Shown: positions 31,269 through 41,172, counted from the stretch's first letter. The stretch is 64,000 nucleotides of DNA from Desulfovibrio sp. (GCA_017450275.1 JAFSVD010000064.1:57444-121443), one strand, 5' to 3'. The notes: generated by a model not told the origin, from the sequence alone. Program-made: numbers and translations.

Positions 31269-33533
31269 ATGGCCGAGAAAATTGGCGTCTATTTTGACCT
31301 TGCGAATATTGGTGGTGGGCTTGATGTCCAAAATCTCGCCGACGAAGCCACAAAAAAGTGGGGCGATCTGATTGCGGTCACCAAGCTGGTGCCTGAGCTT
31401 GCAAACGCTGTATCGGAAATTGCCGACGATATTGCCAAAGAGAAGCTCGATGGCGTCCTTTTGTGTGGCGCATCCCCCAGAATCGATACGGAGCTCTATC
31501 GCTTCCCGGTGCAGGTGGACTACGTCAATCTGCGCGAGCAGTGTGTGCTTTCCTATAAAAATCCCGACGGCTCTCCCTATATTGTTGCGGACACGGCTCC
31601 GAAGGAATTGCAGGAATTGGCGCTTGACTACGTCCAGATGGGTGTCGCCAAGTTGCAAAAAAGCAATGTCCCTGATTCGGCTGCTATCACCACAACGCCC
31701 AGAATCCTGGTTATCGGCGGTGGCTGGACCGGATTAACCGCTGCGAAAGAAGCGGCCTCCATGGGCTATGAAGTGATCTTGGTTGAGAAAAAAGGGGAGC
31801 TCGGCGGCGCTGTTGTCAATATGCCGGTTGTTTCGCCGTTAGGCCCCATGTGGGACAAGAAAGAAGAGTCGAATTTGAAGTTCAAGATTCAGGCGGTGAC
31901 CCAGGATCCGAAAGTCACGGTGTATCTGAACGCGGTGATGGAGAAACTGGAAGGCCAGCCCGGAGAATACGTTGCCCATATTGCGACCAGCGAAGGGACA
32001 AAGACAGAGGCGGTTGGGACGGTCATCTTGGCGACCGGCTGGGTGCCCCTGGATGCGAAATATCTGGAGCCCATGGGACTGGGTCGCTCCCCCAAGGTTG
32101 TGACAGCGGCTGAGTTTGGCAAGATGCTTGTGAGCGGAGCCACGATTCCTGCCCGCGTTGCCTTTGTCTTAGACACAACCATGGCTGAAAATGCCTGGAA
32201 GGAAAAGGCCGAAGCCTTGGCCAAGGAAGCGGAAGAGGCAAAACCGGAAGAGGCCGGTGAGGCAACAGAAGCGCCTTTTGTCAAAGCGGATCTTGAGAGC
32301 ATGAAGCATCTGCAATATTCCAACGCGGTGAACAGTGTTGGCATGTTGCGTTTGGCCAATACCGTGTGCGAAAAGACCAACGATCGCTCGCAGGCCTATA
32401 TTTTGTATAAAAATATGACTGTTCCGGGTATTTTGGAACGCTTCTACAAGAAGATGCAGGATCGGCTGGGCGTTATGATGACCAAAGCCGATGTGACCGA
32501 CATCCGTGAAGTGGGCGATCACATGGTGGTTTCCTGCCAAAACACCCTGCTTGGCTGTGATTTCGATCTCGATGTCGATCTCGTTGTTTTGCCCACTGGT
32601 CTTGTTCCCACAACAGCGAAAGAAGTCACGGTGCAGTTTGGCTATCGTCAGGGACCTGAATTTCCTGATCTCGAACTCTTTGATGGCTTTGCCGATTCCA
32701 ACTATATCTGCTTCCCCTATGAAACCCGCAGAACCGGTGTGTATGCCGCTGGCTGCGTTCGTCAGCCCTTAACCCTTGATGCCTGCGAAGTCGATGCCAA
32801 GGGCGCGGTGTTGAAGGCTGTGCAATGTCTTGAGGCTGCGGGACACGGTGTTGCCGTTCATCCCAGAGCGCTCGACAATTCCTATCCGGTCTTCAACTTT
32901 GTGCGCTGCACGCAGTGCAAACGCTGCACGGAAGAATGTCCTTTTGGTGCCTTGGACGACGATGAAAAGGGAACGCCCAAGCCCAATCCAGCGCGTTGCC
33001 GGCGTTGTGGCACCTGCTTTGGCGCCTGTCCTGAACGTGTCATCTCCTTTGCCAATTACAATATCGACCAGATTGGTTCTATGATTCGTCAGGTCAGAGT
33101 GCCTGCGGACTTCAAGAAAGAAGGACCGCGTATTTTGATTTTGGCCTGCGAAAACGACGCCTATCCCGCTCTCGATATGGCGGGAATGCGCAGAAGAACC
33201 TGGAGTCCCTTCTGCAGGGTCATTCCGGTGCGCTGCCTTGGCTCTGTCAATGCCATTTGGATTTCTGATGCCATGAGCAAGGGCTTTGACGGTGTCATGC
33301 TGCTTGGCTGCAAATACGGCGATGACTATCAGTGCCACTTTGTCAAAGGTTCTGAAATTTGTAATCGACGCATGCAGAACATTGCCGAGACCTTGGATCG
33401 ATTGGGTGTGCAACCTGAACGTGTTGAGCAACTGGAAGTTGCCATCGATGAATACGACAAGGTTCCTGACCTGATTGATGGTTTCGTGACCCGAATCGTG
33501 GCGTTGGGCCCGAACCCCTTCAAGGGCATGTAG
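31269..33533 (+). CDS. qmoB: Quinone-interacting membrane-bound oxidoreductase subunit QmoB
   Basis: A 754-residue HdrA-like flavoprotein with extra modules. An N-terminal domain (about 1-135) is followed by the FAD fold VIGGGWTGLTAAKEAASMG (near 138-156), an acidic Glu/Ala-rich insertion (about 312-338), two [4Fe-4S] binding motifs CTQCKRCTEECP and CRRCGTCFGACP (about 550-595), and a C-terminal MvhD-like domain with Cys in CENDAYPA and GCKYGDDYQCHF. In Hdr systems the MvhD module accepts electrons from partner enzymes; here it may contact AprAB. Starts 5 bases after qmoA. Confidence 0.96.
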   Translation: MAEKIGVYFDLANIGGGLDVQNLADEATKKWGDLIAVTKLVPELANAVSEIADDIAKEKLDGVLLCGASPRIDTELYRFPVQVDYVNLREQCVLSYKNPDGSPYIVADTAPKELQELALDYVQMGVAKLQKSNVPDSAAITTTPRILVIGGGWTGLTAAKEAASMGYEVILVEKKGELGGAVVNMPVVSPLGPMWDKKEESNLKFKIQAVTQDPKVTVYLNAVMEKLEGQPGEYVAHIATSEGTKTEAVGTVILATGWVPLDAKYLEPMGLGRSPKVVTAAEFGKMLVSGATIPARVAFVLDTTMAENAWKEKAEALAKEAEEAKPEEAGEATEAPFVKADLESMKHLQYSNAVNSVGMLRLANTVCEKTNDRSQAYILYKNMTVPGILERFYKKMQDRLGVMMTKADVTDIREVGDHMVVSCQNTLLGCDFDLDVDLVVLPTGLVPTTAKEVTVQFGYRQGPEFPDLELFDGFADSNYICFPYETRRTGVYAAGCVRQPLTLDACEVDAKGAVLKAVQCLEAAGHGVAVHPRALDNSYPVFNFVRCTQCKRCTEECPFGALDDDEKGTPKPNPARCRRCGTCFGACPERVISFANYNIDQIGSMIRQVRVPADFKKEGPRILILACENDAYPALDMAGMRRRTWSPFCRVIPVRCLGSVNAIWISDAMSKGFDGVMLLGCKYGDDYQCHFVKGSEICNRRMQNIAETLDRLGVQPERVEQLEVAIDEYDKVPDLIDGFVTRIVALGPNPFKGM

Positions 33534-33545
33534 GAGGTAGCTTCC

Positions 33546-34730
33546 ATGGCACAATGTACTCTCAAACCAGATATTGACTTTACCCGCAAGCTGACGCTGG
33601 CTGGCGGGGATAGTCTGAAGAAATGCTATCAGTGCGCAACGTGCGCTGTAGCGTGCCCATTGGCACCTGCCAATGCTCCCTATCCCAGAAAAGAAATGGT
33701 ATGGGCTTCGTGGGGACTGAAGGATAAGTTAACATCAGATGTCGATATCTGGTTGTGCCACAATTGCGGCAATTGTTCTGATCTCTGCCCACGCGGTGCC
33801 AATCCTGCCGATGTGATGAGTGCTGCGCGCAATGTCGTCTATCAAGATCTGACGGCACCCAAATGCGTTGGCTCGTTGATGAGTAAGCCTTCCGGGCTTC
33901 CCATTCTCTTCGGCATTCCGGCGATTCTCTGGTTTATTGTGTGGTGGATCCGCTCCCTCTATAACGATGGAAACTGGTTCCCGGTTCGTCCCGATGGACA
34001 TATCGTCTTTGGCGATATTTTCTACGGCGACTACACCATTGACCCGATTTTCATGCTGACCTTCTTTGGGGCGCTGTTTATTTTGTGCCGGGGGGCGTAT
34101 AAGCTCTGGCAATCCTTCAAGCCCGATGGGGCTGTTGCGGTTATCGGGGAAAAAGGATGTTGGCTCTGTCATTTGTGGCATGTTTTGGTCGATGAGGTGA
34201 TTTTTGCAACCCGCTTCGACGACTGCCACGACGGGCCTAAGACCGGAAAAGTGACGCAGACACGACGAGTTGGCCACACCGTCTTGGTTTGGGCCTTTGT
34301 TACCCTCGCTTTTGTGACAGCCGTTGTCGCCCTTGGGCACTGGGGTGGGAAGATCTTCCCGATCATTGAGATCACGACCCCCTTACATCCCATGCACCTG
34401 GTCAAAATTATTGCCAACGTCGGCGCTTTGATGCTGGTCGTCGGCCTGATTTTGCTCACCATTCGTCGTATTGCGGAAAATTCCGAAACACACAAATCCA
34501 ACTACTATGACTGGTATCTGCTTGGCATCATCTGGGCTGTTGCCTTGACGGGTATTTTCTCCCAGGTATTCCGTTTGGCCGAAGCAGTTGGACCGGCCTT
34601 CCTCGTCTATTATCTGCATCTTGTCTTTGTCTGGATGCTCTTTGCCTATCTGCCTTGGTCGAAACTCGGCCACCTTTTCTACCGTACGGTTGCGCTCTTG
34701 TATGTGCGGATGTACGGGCGCAAAGGCTAA
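33546..34730 (+). CDS. qmoC: Quinone-interacting membrane-bound oxidoreductase subunit QmoC
   Basis: A 394-residue fusion of an HdrC-like ferredoxin domain and an HdrE-like membrane cytochrome b. The first 100 residues hold CYQCATCAVACP and CHNCGNCSDLCP, each a full CxxCxxCxxxCP cluster site. The C-terminal part has about six hydrophobic helices with His residues (for example HLWHVLVDEV and LHPMHLVKI) able to bind heme b. It oxidises menaquinol and feeds electrons to QmoA and QmoB. RBS GGAGGTAGC, 12 bases after qmoB. Confidence 0.96.
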   Translation: MAQCTLKPDIDFTRKLTLAGGDSLKKCYQCATCAVACPLAPANAPYPRKEMVWASWGLKDKLTSDVDIWLCHNCGNCSDLCPRGANPADVMSAARNVVYQDLTAPKCVGSLMSKPSGLPILFGIPAILWFIVWWIRSLYNDGNWFPVRPDGHIVFGDIFYGDYTIDPIFMLTFFGALFILCRGAYKLWQSFKPDGAVAVIGEKGCWLCHLWHVLVDEVIFATRFDDCHDGPKTGKVTQTRRVGHTVLVWAFVTLAFVTAVVALGHWGGKIFPIIEITTPLHPMHLVKIIANVGALMLVVGLILLTIRRIAENSETHKSNYYDWYLLGIIWAVALTGIFSQVFRLAEAVGPAFLVYYLHLVFVWMLFAYLPWSKLGHLFYRTVALLYVRMYGRKG

Positions 34731-34788
34731 GCAGCTAGGCCATACTGATTGTTTGCAAAAAATTTGAACTCCCTGGGAGGAGGCCATT

Positions 34789-35517
34789 ATGTCCGATAGT
34801 TCTCGTAAAATGTTCCCTGTTGCGACCGTCATGGCTTTGGTCACGGGCAAAGAAGGCTTTGATATCAAGGAAATTGCGGGCTATGTCGCTGGTCGTTCCA
34901 TTTGTTGTGATACGCAGGCAAAAGCCGTGGGTGTCTTTGCCGCTGCCTGGCTTGCCCGTTGGTATCCCAAATTCACTGGTATGATCTGGAACGAGGGCTC
35001 GCAGAGCTGGGAAGCCTTTGTCAGCCAGGCGAAGAGCCAACTGGGTGAATATGTGTCTTTGTCCCCGATGGATGAGCGCACCAAGGAATTGGCGAATCAG
35101 GCCTTGGATTTTATGGTTGACGCCCAAAAGAGCGTTGCAGCCCAGACCGAAAGCGCGATGAAGCTCGAAGAGCGCGTGCGTGAGCTTGAGCCTGTTGCCG
35201 AACAGGCCAAGGCTTTGCAGAAGAAGGTCGATGAACTCGAAGCGAAGATCAAGACCATGAACACCGATATGGGTGGCCTTCGCAGAAAGGTTGCTGAATA
35301 CGACGGCAAGGTTGCTCTGGAGCAAGATGAGCTCATGCGTACCATCAAGGATGCCATTAAAGACGGCATGAAGGGCATGGTCGTTGCGAGCGGAGCCGCT
35401 GTAGCTGGAGCCGAAGGCGCTGCAAGTAGTGCTGAGCCGGCTGCTGAAGAAAACAGCGTTCCCGATGATTTTGGTTTCGGTACCTCTGGTGCCAATGCCG
35501 ATGGCTTTGGTTTCTAA
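34789..35517 (+). CDS. qmoD: QmoD, accessory protein of the Qmo complex
   Basis: A 242-residue soluble protein. Residues 1-100 form a compact domain with a conserved Cys pair (SICCDTQAKA). Residues 100-190 are a heptad-repeat coiled coil (LEERVRELEPVAEQAKALQK onward), and the tail is Ala/Ser/Glu-rich ending in repeated DGFGF-type Gly-Phe. A gene like this follows qmoABC in Desulfovibrio and has been named qmoD. Its biochemical role is not established; a coiled-coil scaffold that links Qmo to AprAB is a plausible inference. GGGAGGAGG ribosome site, terminator 18 bases after the stop. Confidence 0.85.
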   Translation: MSDSSRKMFPVATVMALVTGKEGFDIKEIAGYVAGRSICCDTQAKAVGVFAAAWLARWYPKFTGMIWNEGSQSWEAFVSQAKSQLGEYVSLSPMDERTKELANQALDFMVDAQKSVAAQTESAMKLEERVRELEPVAEQAKALQKKVDELEAKIKTMNTDMGGLRRKVAEYDGKVALEQDELMRTIKDAIKDGMKGMVVASGAAVAGAEGAASSAEPAAEENSVPDDFGFGTSGANADGFGF

Positions 35518-35535
35518 GATCGACTGGGTGTATGA

Positions 35536-35570
35536 AAAGAGGGGGTGTCCCAATGGGGCACCCCCTCTTT
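35536..35570 (+). terminator. Rho-independent terminator of the qmoABCD operon
   Basis: AAAGAGGGGGTG pairs with CACCCCCTCTTT around a short loop. It lies just after qmoD. The sequence also faces the convergent glycosyltransferase gene. Confidence 0.92.
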
Positions 35571-35599
35571 GTATGCTTTAAGAAAAAGAGAGAAGCTGT

Positions 35600-36511
35600 T
35601 TATACCTCACTATTTTTTTCTTGTTTCCACCCACGGAGATCGAGACGCGATGTTTCGCCATCTTGTGTGATATTTATTGTTTTTACGAGTGTATTGATAA
35701 GCTTTTGCACCTTTTTATACTCATTATTAATTTTAAAAGTATAGAATCCGTCTTTTACAATCGGAATATATTTTCGTATCGTTTTGAGCGGAAGAATACC
35801 CTTTTCGAAAAGAAAGAGATGCAAAAGATAGGATTCTGTTCCGCTGATGGCAGCGGTTCTACTGGAGAGTTTTATCATTTCTTGATGCGTATCTCTTTCC
35901 TTGGGCTCTTTCCCGTGGTGCACCAGCGCTTTTTCGACGTCGGCATAGACGGGAAGCGATCCCACTCTCAGGGCGCGCCAGCTGTAGTCGAGATCCTCGA
36001 AGCCGTAGACACCGTATCCTTCGTTCCAAAATCCCAGTTTTTCAAAGAGCGGCCGCGGAATGCAGGCGCATGCCCCATTGCAGCAGGGAACTGTCAGCAC
36101 CTTTGTGCCGTCTGAAAGTGTGTGTGAAGAACCGGTGTGCCAGGAGCAGAGTTTATAGCCAAGAGGACCTATGGTGGGATTTTCTTGGTAGAGATGTTCG
36201 AGGCGCACAAGCCAGTCACTGTCGAGAATTTCCACATCGTTGTCGAGTTTGACGAAAAAATCGGCCTCACCGGCATCATCCCAGGCCAGATTGGACGCGA
36301 CACTGACGCCCATATTTCGCGAAAGCAAGCGGATGGTTACATTGGGTGTAGACGCAGATAGGGCTTTCAGGTAGTCAATTGTTCCGTCGCTACTTCCGTT
36401 GTCAACCACGGTGCAGGTGAAATTGCCACGGGTTTTTGCAAAGAGCGACTCAAGGCAGATTTGAGTGAGATGCAAGCGGTTCCACGTCACAATGCCAATA
36501 TGCGCCTTCAT
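35600..36511 (-). CDS. Family 2 glycosyltransferase
   Basis: A 303-residue GT-A enzyme. The nucleotide-sugar site begins IGIVTWNRLHLTQICLESL, with TVVDNGSSDGT (residues about 33-43), the DxD metal motif as KLDNDVEI (about 88-95) and the acceptor-side FEDLDYSWR near 175, equivalent to the ED motif of GT2. It has no membrane helix and is likely a cytoplasmic-face transferase in LPS or glycoprotein assembly. The C-terminal 60 residues are AT-rich and lysine-rich. It is monocistronic; acceptor and donor cannot be predicted. Confidence 0.9.
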   Translation of the reverse strand: MKAHIGIVTWNRLHLTQICLESLFAKTRGNFTCTVVDNGSSDGTIDYLKALSASTPNVTIRLLSRNMGVSVASNLAWDDAGEADFFVKLDNDVEILDSDWLVRLEHLYQENPTIGPLGYKLCSWHTGSSHTLSDGTKVLTVPCCNGACACIPRPLFEKLGFWNEGYGVYGFEDLDYSWRALRVGSLPVYADVEKALVHHGKEPKERDTHQEMIKLSSRTAAISGTESYLLHLFLFEKGILPLKTIRKYIPIVKDGFYTFKINNEYKKVQKLINTLVKTINITQDGETSRLDLRGWKQEKNSEV

Positions 36512-36577
36512 TGGGATGCTCTTTTTTTGGATGCTCTTTTTTGGGTTGGAGTCGCTATCATGAGCGTTGTTGGGAAG

Positions 36578-36619
36578 AAAAAAAGCGAGGAAGAAGGCAT
36601 CTTCTTCCTCGCTTTTTTT
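36578..36619. terminator. Strong bidirectional terminator after speA
   Basis: AAAAAAAGCGAGGAAGAAG-GCAT-CTTCTTCCTCGCTTTTTTT is a perfect 19-bp inverted repeat, ending exactly at the speA stop codon region on the minus strand. Confidence 0.93.
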
Positions 36620-38535
36620 TATCGTTCAAAATAGGTGTATCCCCTGAGTCCATCCTCAAAGGCCTGCAAAATGGCGTAGCGATCGCTTGGGGATATGCGA
36701 CCGTGGCGCACAGCGAGTTCAGCGGTTGTTCGGAGGTCTTCTAAAATCCTGTGGGGTTCGTATTCCACATAGGTGAGAATATCGGCAACCGTATCCCCAC
36801 GGGTTTCGCGCACATATTCATAGCTCCCATCAGCATCGGCTCGGATACTGACCACATTGGTGTCACCCATAAGATTGTGCAGATCGCCAAGGGTTTCTTG
36901 ATAGGCACCCACCAAAAAGACGCCGAGATAGTATTCTTCCCCTTTTTTGAGTGGATGCAGATCCAGCGTCATTTTCATGCCCTGGGGATCGATGAAATGA
37001 TCGATACGACCGTCTGAATCGCACGTAATATCGGAGATAATGGCCTGGCGGGAGGGGAATTCTTTGAGCCTGTGGACTGGCATGAGCGGCAATAACTGAT
37101 CGATTGCCCAGACATCAGGCAGCGATTGAAAGACGCTGAAGTTGCCGTAGTAGATGTCTGCCAAGCTGGCATCGATGTCTTCGAGATCCCTGGGGATATT
37201 TTTTAAATGGGTTTTTTCTCTCGCTATGCGCATGATAATGGCCCAGAAGATATCTTCACCAAGATTGCGCATTCTCAAGGTGACTTGGCCGGTTGAAAAG
37301 AGTTTCCGAATTTCATCGCGATAGTAGATGGCGTCGTTGTAGCATTCTTGCAGGTTGCGCAGGGAAAGATGGCTGTGCACCTCATGCAGATTGCGCAAGG
37401 CCTCTGGGGCATCGTCCGGAAGCTTTTCTGGAATCGGGCGCTCTTCGATGACGCTGGAATCGAGAATGTTAAAGAGCAGGAGCGAAAAATAGGCGACCGT
37501 TGCGCGACCGGATTCGGTGATAATGTGGGGATGGGGGATTTTTTGCTCGTCTAAAATCGTCATAATCGCTTCGACGACGTCGGTGCAGTATTCGTCGAGC
37601 GTATAGTTTCGGGACATGCTAAAGCTCGTATGCGAGCCGTCGTAGTCCACAGCCAATCCGCCGCCAAGGTTCAGATAGCCCATGGGAGCGCCTTCCTGAA
37701 CAAGGCCTTGGTACATCCGAACCCCTTCCATCACACCGGTTCGAATGTCGCGGATATTCGAAATCTGCGAACCGAGATGGTAGTGGAGCAGGCGAAGACA
37801 GTCGAGCATATGATGCTCTTTTAAGGTGTCCACCACATTGACAATTTCGCCGATTGAAAGCCCAAACGTCGAGCGTTCTCCTCCGGAATCCGTCCAGTGG
37901 CCGCTCGCCTTGGCTGAGAGTTTGGAGCGCAGGCCGATGTTGGGACGAACGCCTATGGACTTGGCACGCGTTAAAAGCACTTCGAGTTCACCGGGCATTT
38001 CAAGCACAAAAAAGACGTTAAAGCCCAGACGTTGCGCCTGGAGCCCCAGATTGAAGAATTCTTCATCCTTGTAGCCGTTTAAGATGAGGCAGGCCTCTTG
38101 ATCCCGAATAAGGGAGAGCGCGGCTAACAATTCCCCTTTGGAGCCCACTTCGAGTCCGTGATGGTAGGGTCTGCCAGCTTGGACGATGTTTTCCACAACC
38201 TCTTGCTGTTGATTGACTTTGACGGGAAAGACGCCGCGGTATTCCCCCTGATAGCCCAGTGTTTTAATGGCTTTGCGAAAGGATTCATGGATAGCCGTAA
38301 TACGGGATGCGAGAATGTTTTCTATGCGCAACAAGACCGGCATGGTATAGCCGCGTTCGTTCAAACCAGCTATAATATCCATCATAGAAATTTGGGGGCC
38401 ATTTTTTCCGTTTGGACAGATAACAACATCCCCGTTGGCGTTGATATCAAAAAAACCAAGTCCCCAATTTCTGATGCCATAGAGTTCGATAGAATCCTCA
38501 ATGGTCCAATTGTGCAAAGCCTGCGTGCGTGCCAA
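36619..38535 (-). CDS. speA: Biosynthetic arginine decarboxylase
   Basis: A 638-residue PLP enzyme of the SpeA family that turns arginine to agmatine, the first step of the agmatine route to putrescine and spermidine. The PLP lysine is in FPVKVNQQQEVVENI (about residues 95-109). GLEVGSKGELLAALS, the glycine-rich GGGLAVDYDGS and the Cys-bearing SDITCDSDGRID near the C-terminus are typical. Length (E. coli SpeA is about 630-660) and order are normal. speB and other polyamine genes are not adjacent. The gene is closed by a strong terminator. Confidence 0.95.
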   Translation of the reverse strand: MARTQALHNWTIEDSIELYGIRNWGLGFFDINANGDVVICPNGKNGPQISMMDIIAGLNERGYTMPVLLRIENILASRITAIHESFRKAIKTLGYQGEYRGVFPVKVNQQQEVVENIVQAGRPYHHGLEVGSKGELLAALSLIRDQEACLILNGYKDEEFFNLGLQAQRLGFNVFFVLEMPGELEVLLTRAKSIGVRPNIGLRSKLSAKASGHWTDSGGERSTFGLSIGEIVNVVDTLKEHHMLDCLRLLHYHLGSQISNIRDIRTGVMEGVRMYQGLVQEGAPMGYLNLGGGLAVDYDGSHTSFSMSRNYTLDEYCTDVVEAIMTILDEQKIPHPHIITESGRATVAYFSLLLFNILDSSVIEERPIPEKLPDDAPEALRNLHEVHSHLSLRNLQECYNDAIYYRDEIRKLFSTGQVTLRMRNLGEDIFWAIIMRIAREKTHLKNIPRDLEDIDASLADIYYGNFSVFQSLPDVWAIDQLLPLMPVHRLKEFPSRQAIISDITCDSDGRIDHFIDPQGMKMTLDLHPLKKGEEYYLGVFLVGAYQETLGDLHNLMGDTNVVSIRADADGSYEYVRETRGDTVADILTYVEYEPHRILEDLRTTAELAVRHGRISPSDRYAILQAFEDGLRGYTYFER

Positions 38536-38562
38536 TTTTTTCCCTCCACAGCGTTGGCAAGG

Positions 38563-39624
38563 TTAGAAGAGCGGTGCCGTATTGGCTAATCCAGTATCAA
38601 CAGGAAGACCAAGCATAAGATTGGCGTTGGCAAGAGCCTGACCTGCTGCCCCCCGGCAGAGATTGTCGATCACAGAAACAACAATCAGGCGTTTGGTTCG
38701 TGGATCCACAGCCAAGCCAATATCGCAGAACATGCTTCCTCGAACAAAGCGGGTTTCCGGAAGTCGTCCCTTGGGGAGAACGCGAATCCAGGGCTCGTTT
38801 GCCCAGGCATCGGAATAGATTTGATGGATCGTGTCAAGTGTAAGGGATGGATCCGCGAGATCGGCATAGATTGTCGAAAGAATACCGCGATTCATGGGAA
38901 CAAGATGGGGCGAAAACTGCACTGTCAGCGGTGTTTTGGCAAGCAGTCCCAATTCTTGTTCGATTTCAGGGGTATGGCGGTGACTGACAAGCCCGTAGGC
39001 ACGGAATGTGTCGGAAACTTCGCAAAAGAGGTTGGCGACCGACGCTTTGCGGCCAGCGCCTGTTGTGCCTGACTTGGCATCGATTACGATGGTGTTGGCT
39101 TGTATGCAGTGGTGTTGGAGAGCCGGAGCAAGGCCGAGAATAATGGAGGTTGGGTAACAACCAGGGTTTGCCACAAGATCGGCCTTTTGGATCTCCTTGG
39201 CATAGCGTTCAGGCAGACCATAGACGGCTTTGGAAAGAAGATGGGGGGCTGTATGGGTCTGTTTGTACCAGGTCTCGTAGACGGCTTGTTCGTGAATACG
39301 GAAGTCCGCAGAAAAATCAACCACCTTGACGCCTTTGGCAAGGAGATCGGGCGCAATGGTGAAGGCTGTCCCCGCAGGCACTGCCAGAAAGACGAGATCT
39401 AAGGATTTGGCAGCTTCGTCCGCATTGAACGAGGAAATACAAACATCGCATCCGGGCAATGTTTCGAGAAACGGGTAATAGCTGCCTAAGCGTTTGCCGC
39501 TTTCAGCCCGAGAGCAGGCCATGGTGAGGCGCATGGACGGATGCTGCGCCAGCAAGCGAGCCAGCTCCATGCCCGCATAGCCTGTGATTCCAACAAGCCC
39601 AACATGGTAGACGCTTTTTGGCAT
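38563..39624 (-). CDS. argC: N-acetyl-gamma-glutamyl-phosphate reductase
   Basis: A 353-residue NADPH enzyme making N-acetylglutamate semialdehyde in arginine synthesis. The Rossmann opening VGLVGITGYAGMELARLL, the catalytic cysteine in NPGCYPTS (near residue 150) and the catalytic His of SHRHTPEIEQEL are present, as is the substrate segment HLVPMNRGI. Start at 39624 has GGAGTGTCTC upstream. It ends 27 bases before speA, so arginine synthesis and arginine decarboxylation lie together on one strand, which is a sensible pairing. Confidence 0.96.
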   Translation of the reverse strand: MPKSVYHVGLVGITGYAGMELARLLAQHPSMRLTMACSRAESGKRLGSYYPFLETLPGCDVCISSFNADEAAKSLDLVFLAVPAGTAFTIAPDLLAKGVKVVDFSADFRIHEQAVYETWYKQTHTAPHLLSKAVYGLPERYAKEIQKADLVANPGCYPTSIILGLAPALQHHCIQANTIVIDAKSGTTGAGRKASVANLFCEVSDTFRAYGLVSHRHTPEIEQELGLLAKTPLTVQFSPHLVPMNRGILSTIYADLADPSLTLDTIHQIYSDAWANEPWIRVLPKGRLPETRFVRGSMFCDIGLAVDPRTKRLIVVSVIDNLCRGAAGQALANANLMLGLPVDTGLANTAPLF

Positions 39625-39643
39625 GAGACACTCCTCACTTGGT

Positions 39644-39937
39644 TTATTTTTCCTTGTTGCCAAAGACTTTGACGAATTTCATTTTCGTTTCAAACAAAAG
39701 ACTTGAGAGCATTTGCTCTTCTTCACTGCTCAGATTGCCGCGGGTTTTTTCCTTGAGCATATCGAGAATACCAATACTGTGTTCTGCCAAGGTTTTATCT
39801 GTATGCTTTTGTCCGCTTGTTGGATCAGGCACTTCGCCCAATTGAACAAGAGCCGAGGACGCGAGGGAGAGAATAAAGGTTTGAAAGGTGACCTTGGGCA
39901 TGGAGACCATGGACGTTGGATCGTTTTGCTGGGACAT
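39644..39937 (-). CDS. DUF1844 family small protein
   Basis: A 97-residue helical protein. The DUF1844 signature is the pattern FQTFILSLASSALVQLGEVPDP followed by HSIGILDMLKEKTRGNL and SSEEEQMLSSLLFETKMKFV; all are visible. The family is widespread in delta-proteobacteria and related phyla and has no known function. I start at 39937, preceded by AAAGGATTTCACC. It lies between the class V aminotransferase and argC on the same strand, with a 19-base gap to argC, so it is probably co-transcribed. Confidence 0.85.
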   Translation of the reverse strand: MSQQNDPTSMVSMPKVTFQTFILSLASSALVQLGEVPDPTSGQKHTDKTLAEHSIGILDMLKEKTRGNLSSEEEQMLSSLLFETKMKFVKVFGNKEK

Positions 39938-39960
39938 GGTGAAATCCTTTGTGGCGTATC

Positions 39961-41151
39961 TCAACTTCTGACAAAGACCGAAGGCACGATGGCACCAGGT
40001 TCCCCCTGTAAGGCCTCATTGTAGGCCGCCATGGCTTTTTCCAGATAGTCGCGGGAAAGCGAAAAGCCATTGGCATGGAGAATGCCTTGATCCAAGGCAT
40101 AGAGGCCGGCAAGCACATCACTCCAGTCCACCCAGCCCATATGGCCGATGCGGACGATATGGCCTTTGAGATGGTCTTGGCCGCCAGCCATAGTCACGCC
40201 AAAGGCCTCTTTGGCATAGGCGAGAACAACGCTCGCGTCCACGCCTTCAGGAAGCTGAATGCTGGTTACCCCCCAGGTATAGTGGTCGCGGGCAAAGAGC
40301 GAAAGACCCATGGCACGGGCACCGGTTCTGGTGAGCTGGGTTAAGGCCCACTGTTTGGCATAGATGCGCTCGTAGCCAATTTCTTCGAGGAGAGCCAAAC
40401 TTTCATCCAATCCCACCAGAAGATTGACCGGTGTGGTGAAGTGGGTTTCAAAGGAGGCCAGTTTTTTGCGTTCAGCACGGAGATTGAAGTAAAAATTCGT
40501 GGGTTCGAGGAGGTTGGCTGCTGACCATGCGCGTTGTGAGAGCGCGATCAAGGCCAGACCCGGGGGAAGCATAAGACCTTTTTGTGAACCTGTGAGCAGG
40601 CAGTCAATGCCCCAGGCATCCATGGGACAAGGGTTGATGCCAACGGCGGATATGCCATCACACACCAAAAGGACATCCCGTGTGCGGGTGAGAGCGGCAA
40701 TATCTTGGATAGGGTGGAGAACGCCTGTTGAGGTCTCAGAGACTTGGATCAAGACGCCCCGGATATCGGGATCCTTGGCCAGAGCAGCCTCCACCATCTC
40801 TTTTGTGCAGTATTGCCCCCACGGAATTTGCAGCGAAACAACGGTGAGCCCTTGCATGGTGGCAATCTCTCGCCAGCGTTCGCCAAATTTCCCGGCTTCC
40901 ACGACCAGCACCTTCTCCTTGGGGGCAAAGAGATTGGAGACGGCTGCTGTCATGGCGCCTGTGCCTGAAGAGGCTAAGGGCAAGACGGGTTCTTTGGTGC
41001 CAAAAAGGCGTTGCAGGCGTTGTTCGACCCGTTCCATGATGCCATGGAAGTCTTCTTTGCGGTGATGGATCATGTCCTTGGCAAGAGCAAGGCGGACGCG
41101 TTCCGGAAGAGGGGTAGGCCCTGGCGTCAAAAGGCGAGATTTTGAGAGCAT
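39961..41151 (-). CDS. Class V aminotransferase (alanine-glyoxylate/serine-pyruvate type)
   Basis: A 396-residue PLP enzyme. LLTPGPTPLPERV opens the protein, with ASSGTGAMTAAVSNL (residues about 60-74), the PLP Asp in VCDGISAVG and the Schiff-base lysine in TGSQKGLMLPPG (about 193). These match the family containing alanine-glyoxylate and serine-pyruvate aminotransferases; similar enzymes in methanogens and anaerobes serve serine or aspartate metabolism, so the substrate is open. The C-terminus ends in a conserved Arg-bearing HIVRIGHMG. It is operonic with the RlmI-like gene upstream and DUF1844 downstream. Confidence 0.88.
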   Translation of the reverse strand: MLSKSRLLTPGPTPLPERVRLALAKDMIHHRKEDFHGIMERVEQRLQRLFGTKEPVLPLASSGTGAMTAAVSNLFAPKEKVLVVEAGKFGERWREIATMQGLTVVSLQIPWGQYCTKEMVEAALAKDPDIRGVLIQVSETSTGVLHPIQDIAALTRTRDVLLVCDGISAVGINPCPMDAWGIDCLLTGSQKGLMLPPGLALIALSQRAWSAANLLEPTNFYFNLRAERKKLASFETHFTTPVNLLVGLDESLALLEEIGYERIYAKQWALTQLTRTGARAMGLSLFARDHYTWGVTSIQLPEGVDASVVLAYAKEAFGVTMAGGQDHLKGHIVRIGHMGWVDWSDVLAGLYALDQGILHANGFSLSRDYLEKAMAAYNEALQGEPGAIVPSVFVRS

Positions 41152-41172
41152 GGTAATCCTTTGTTGTTTGGC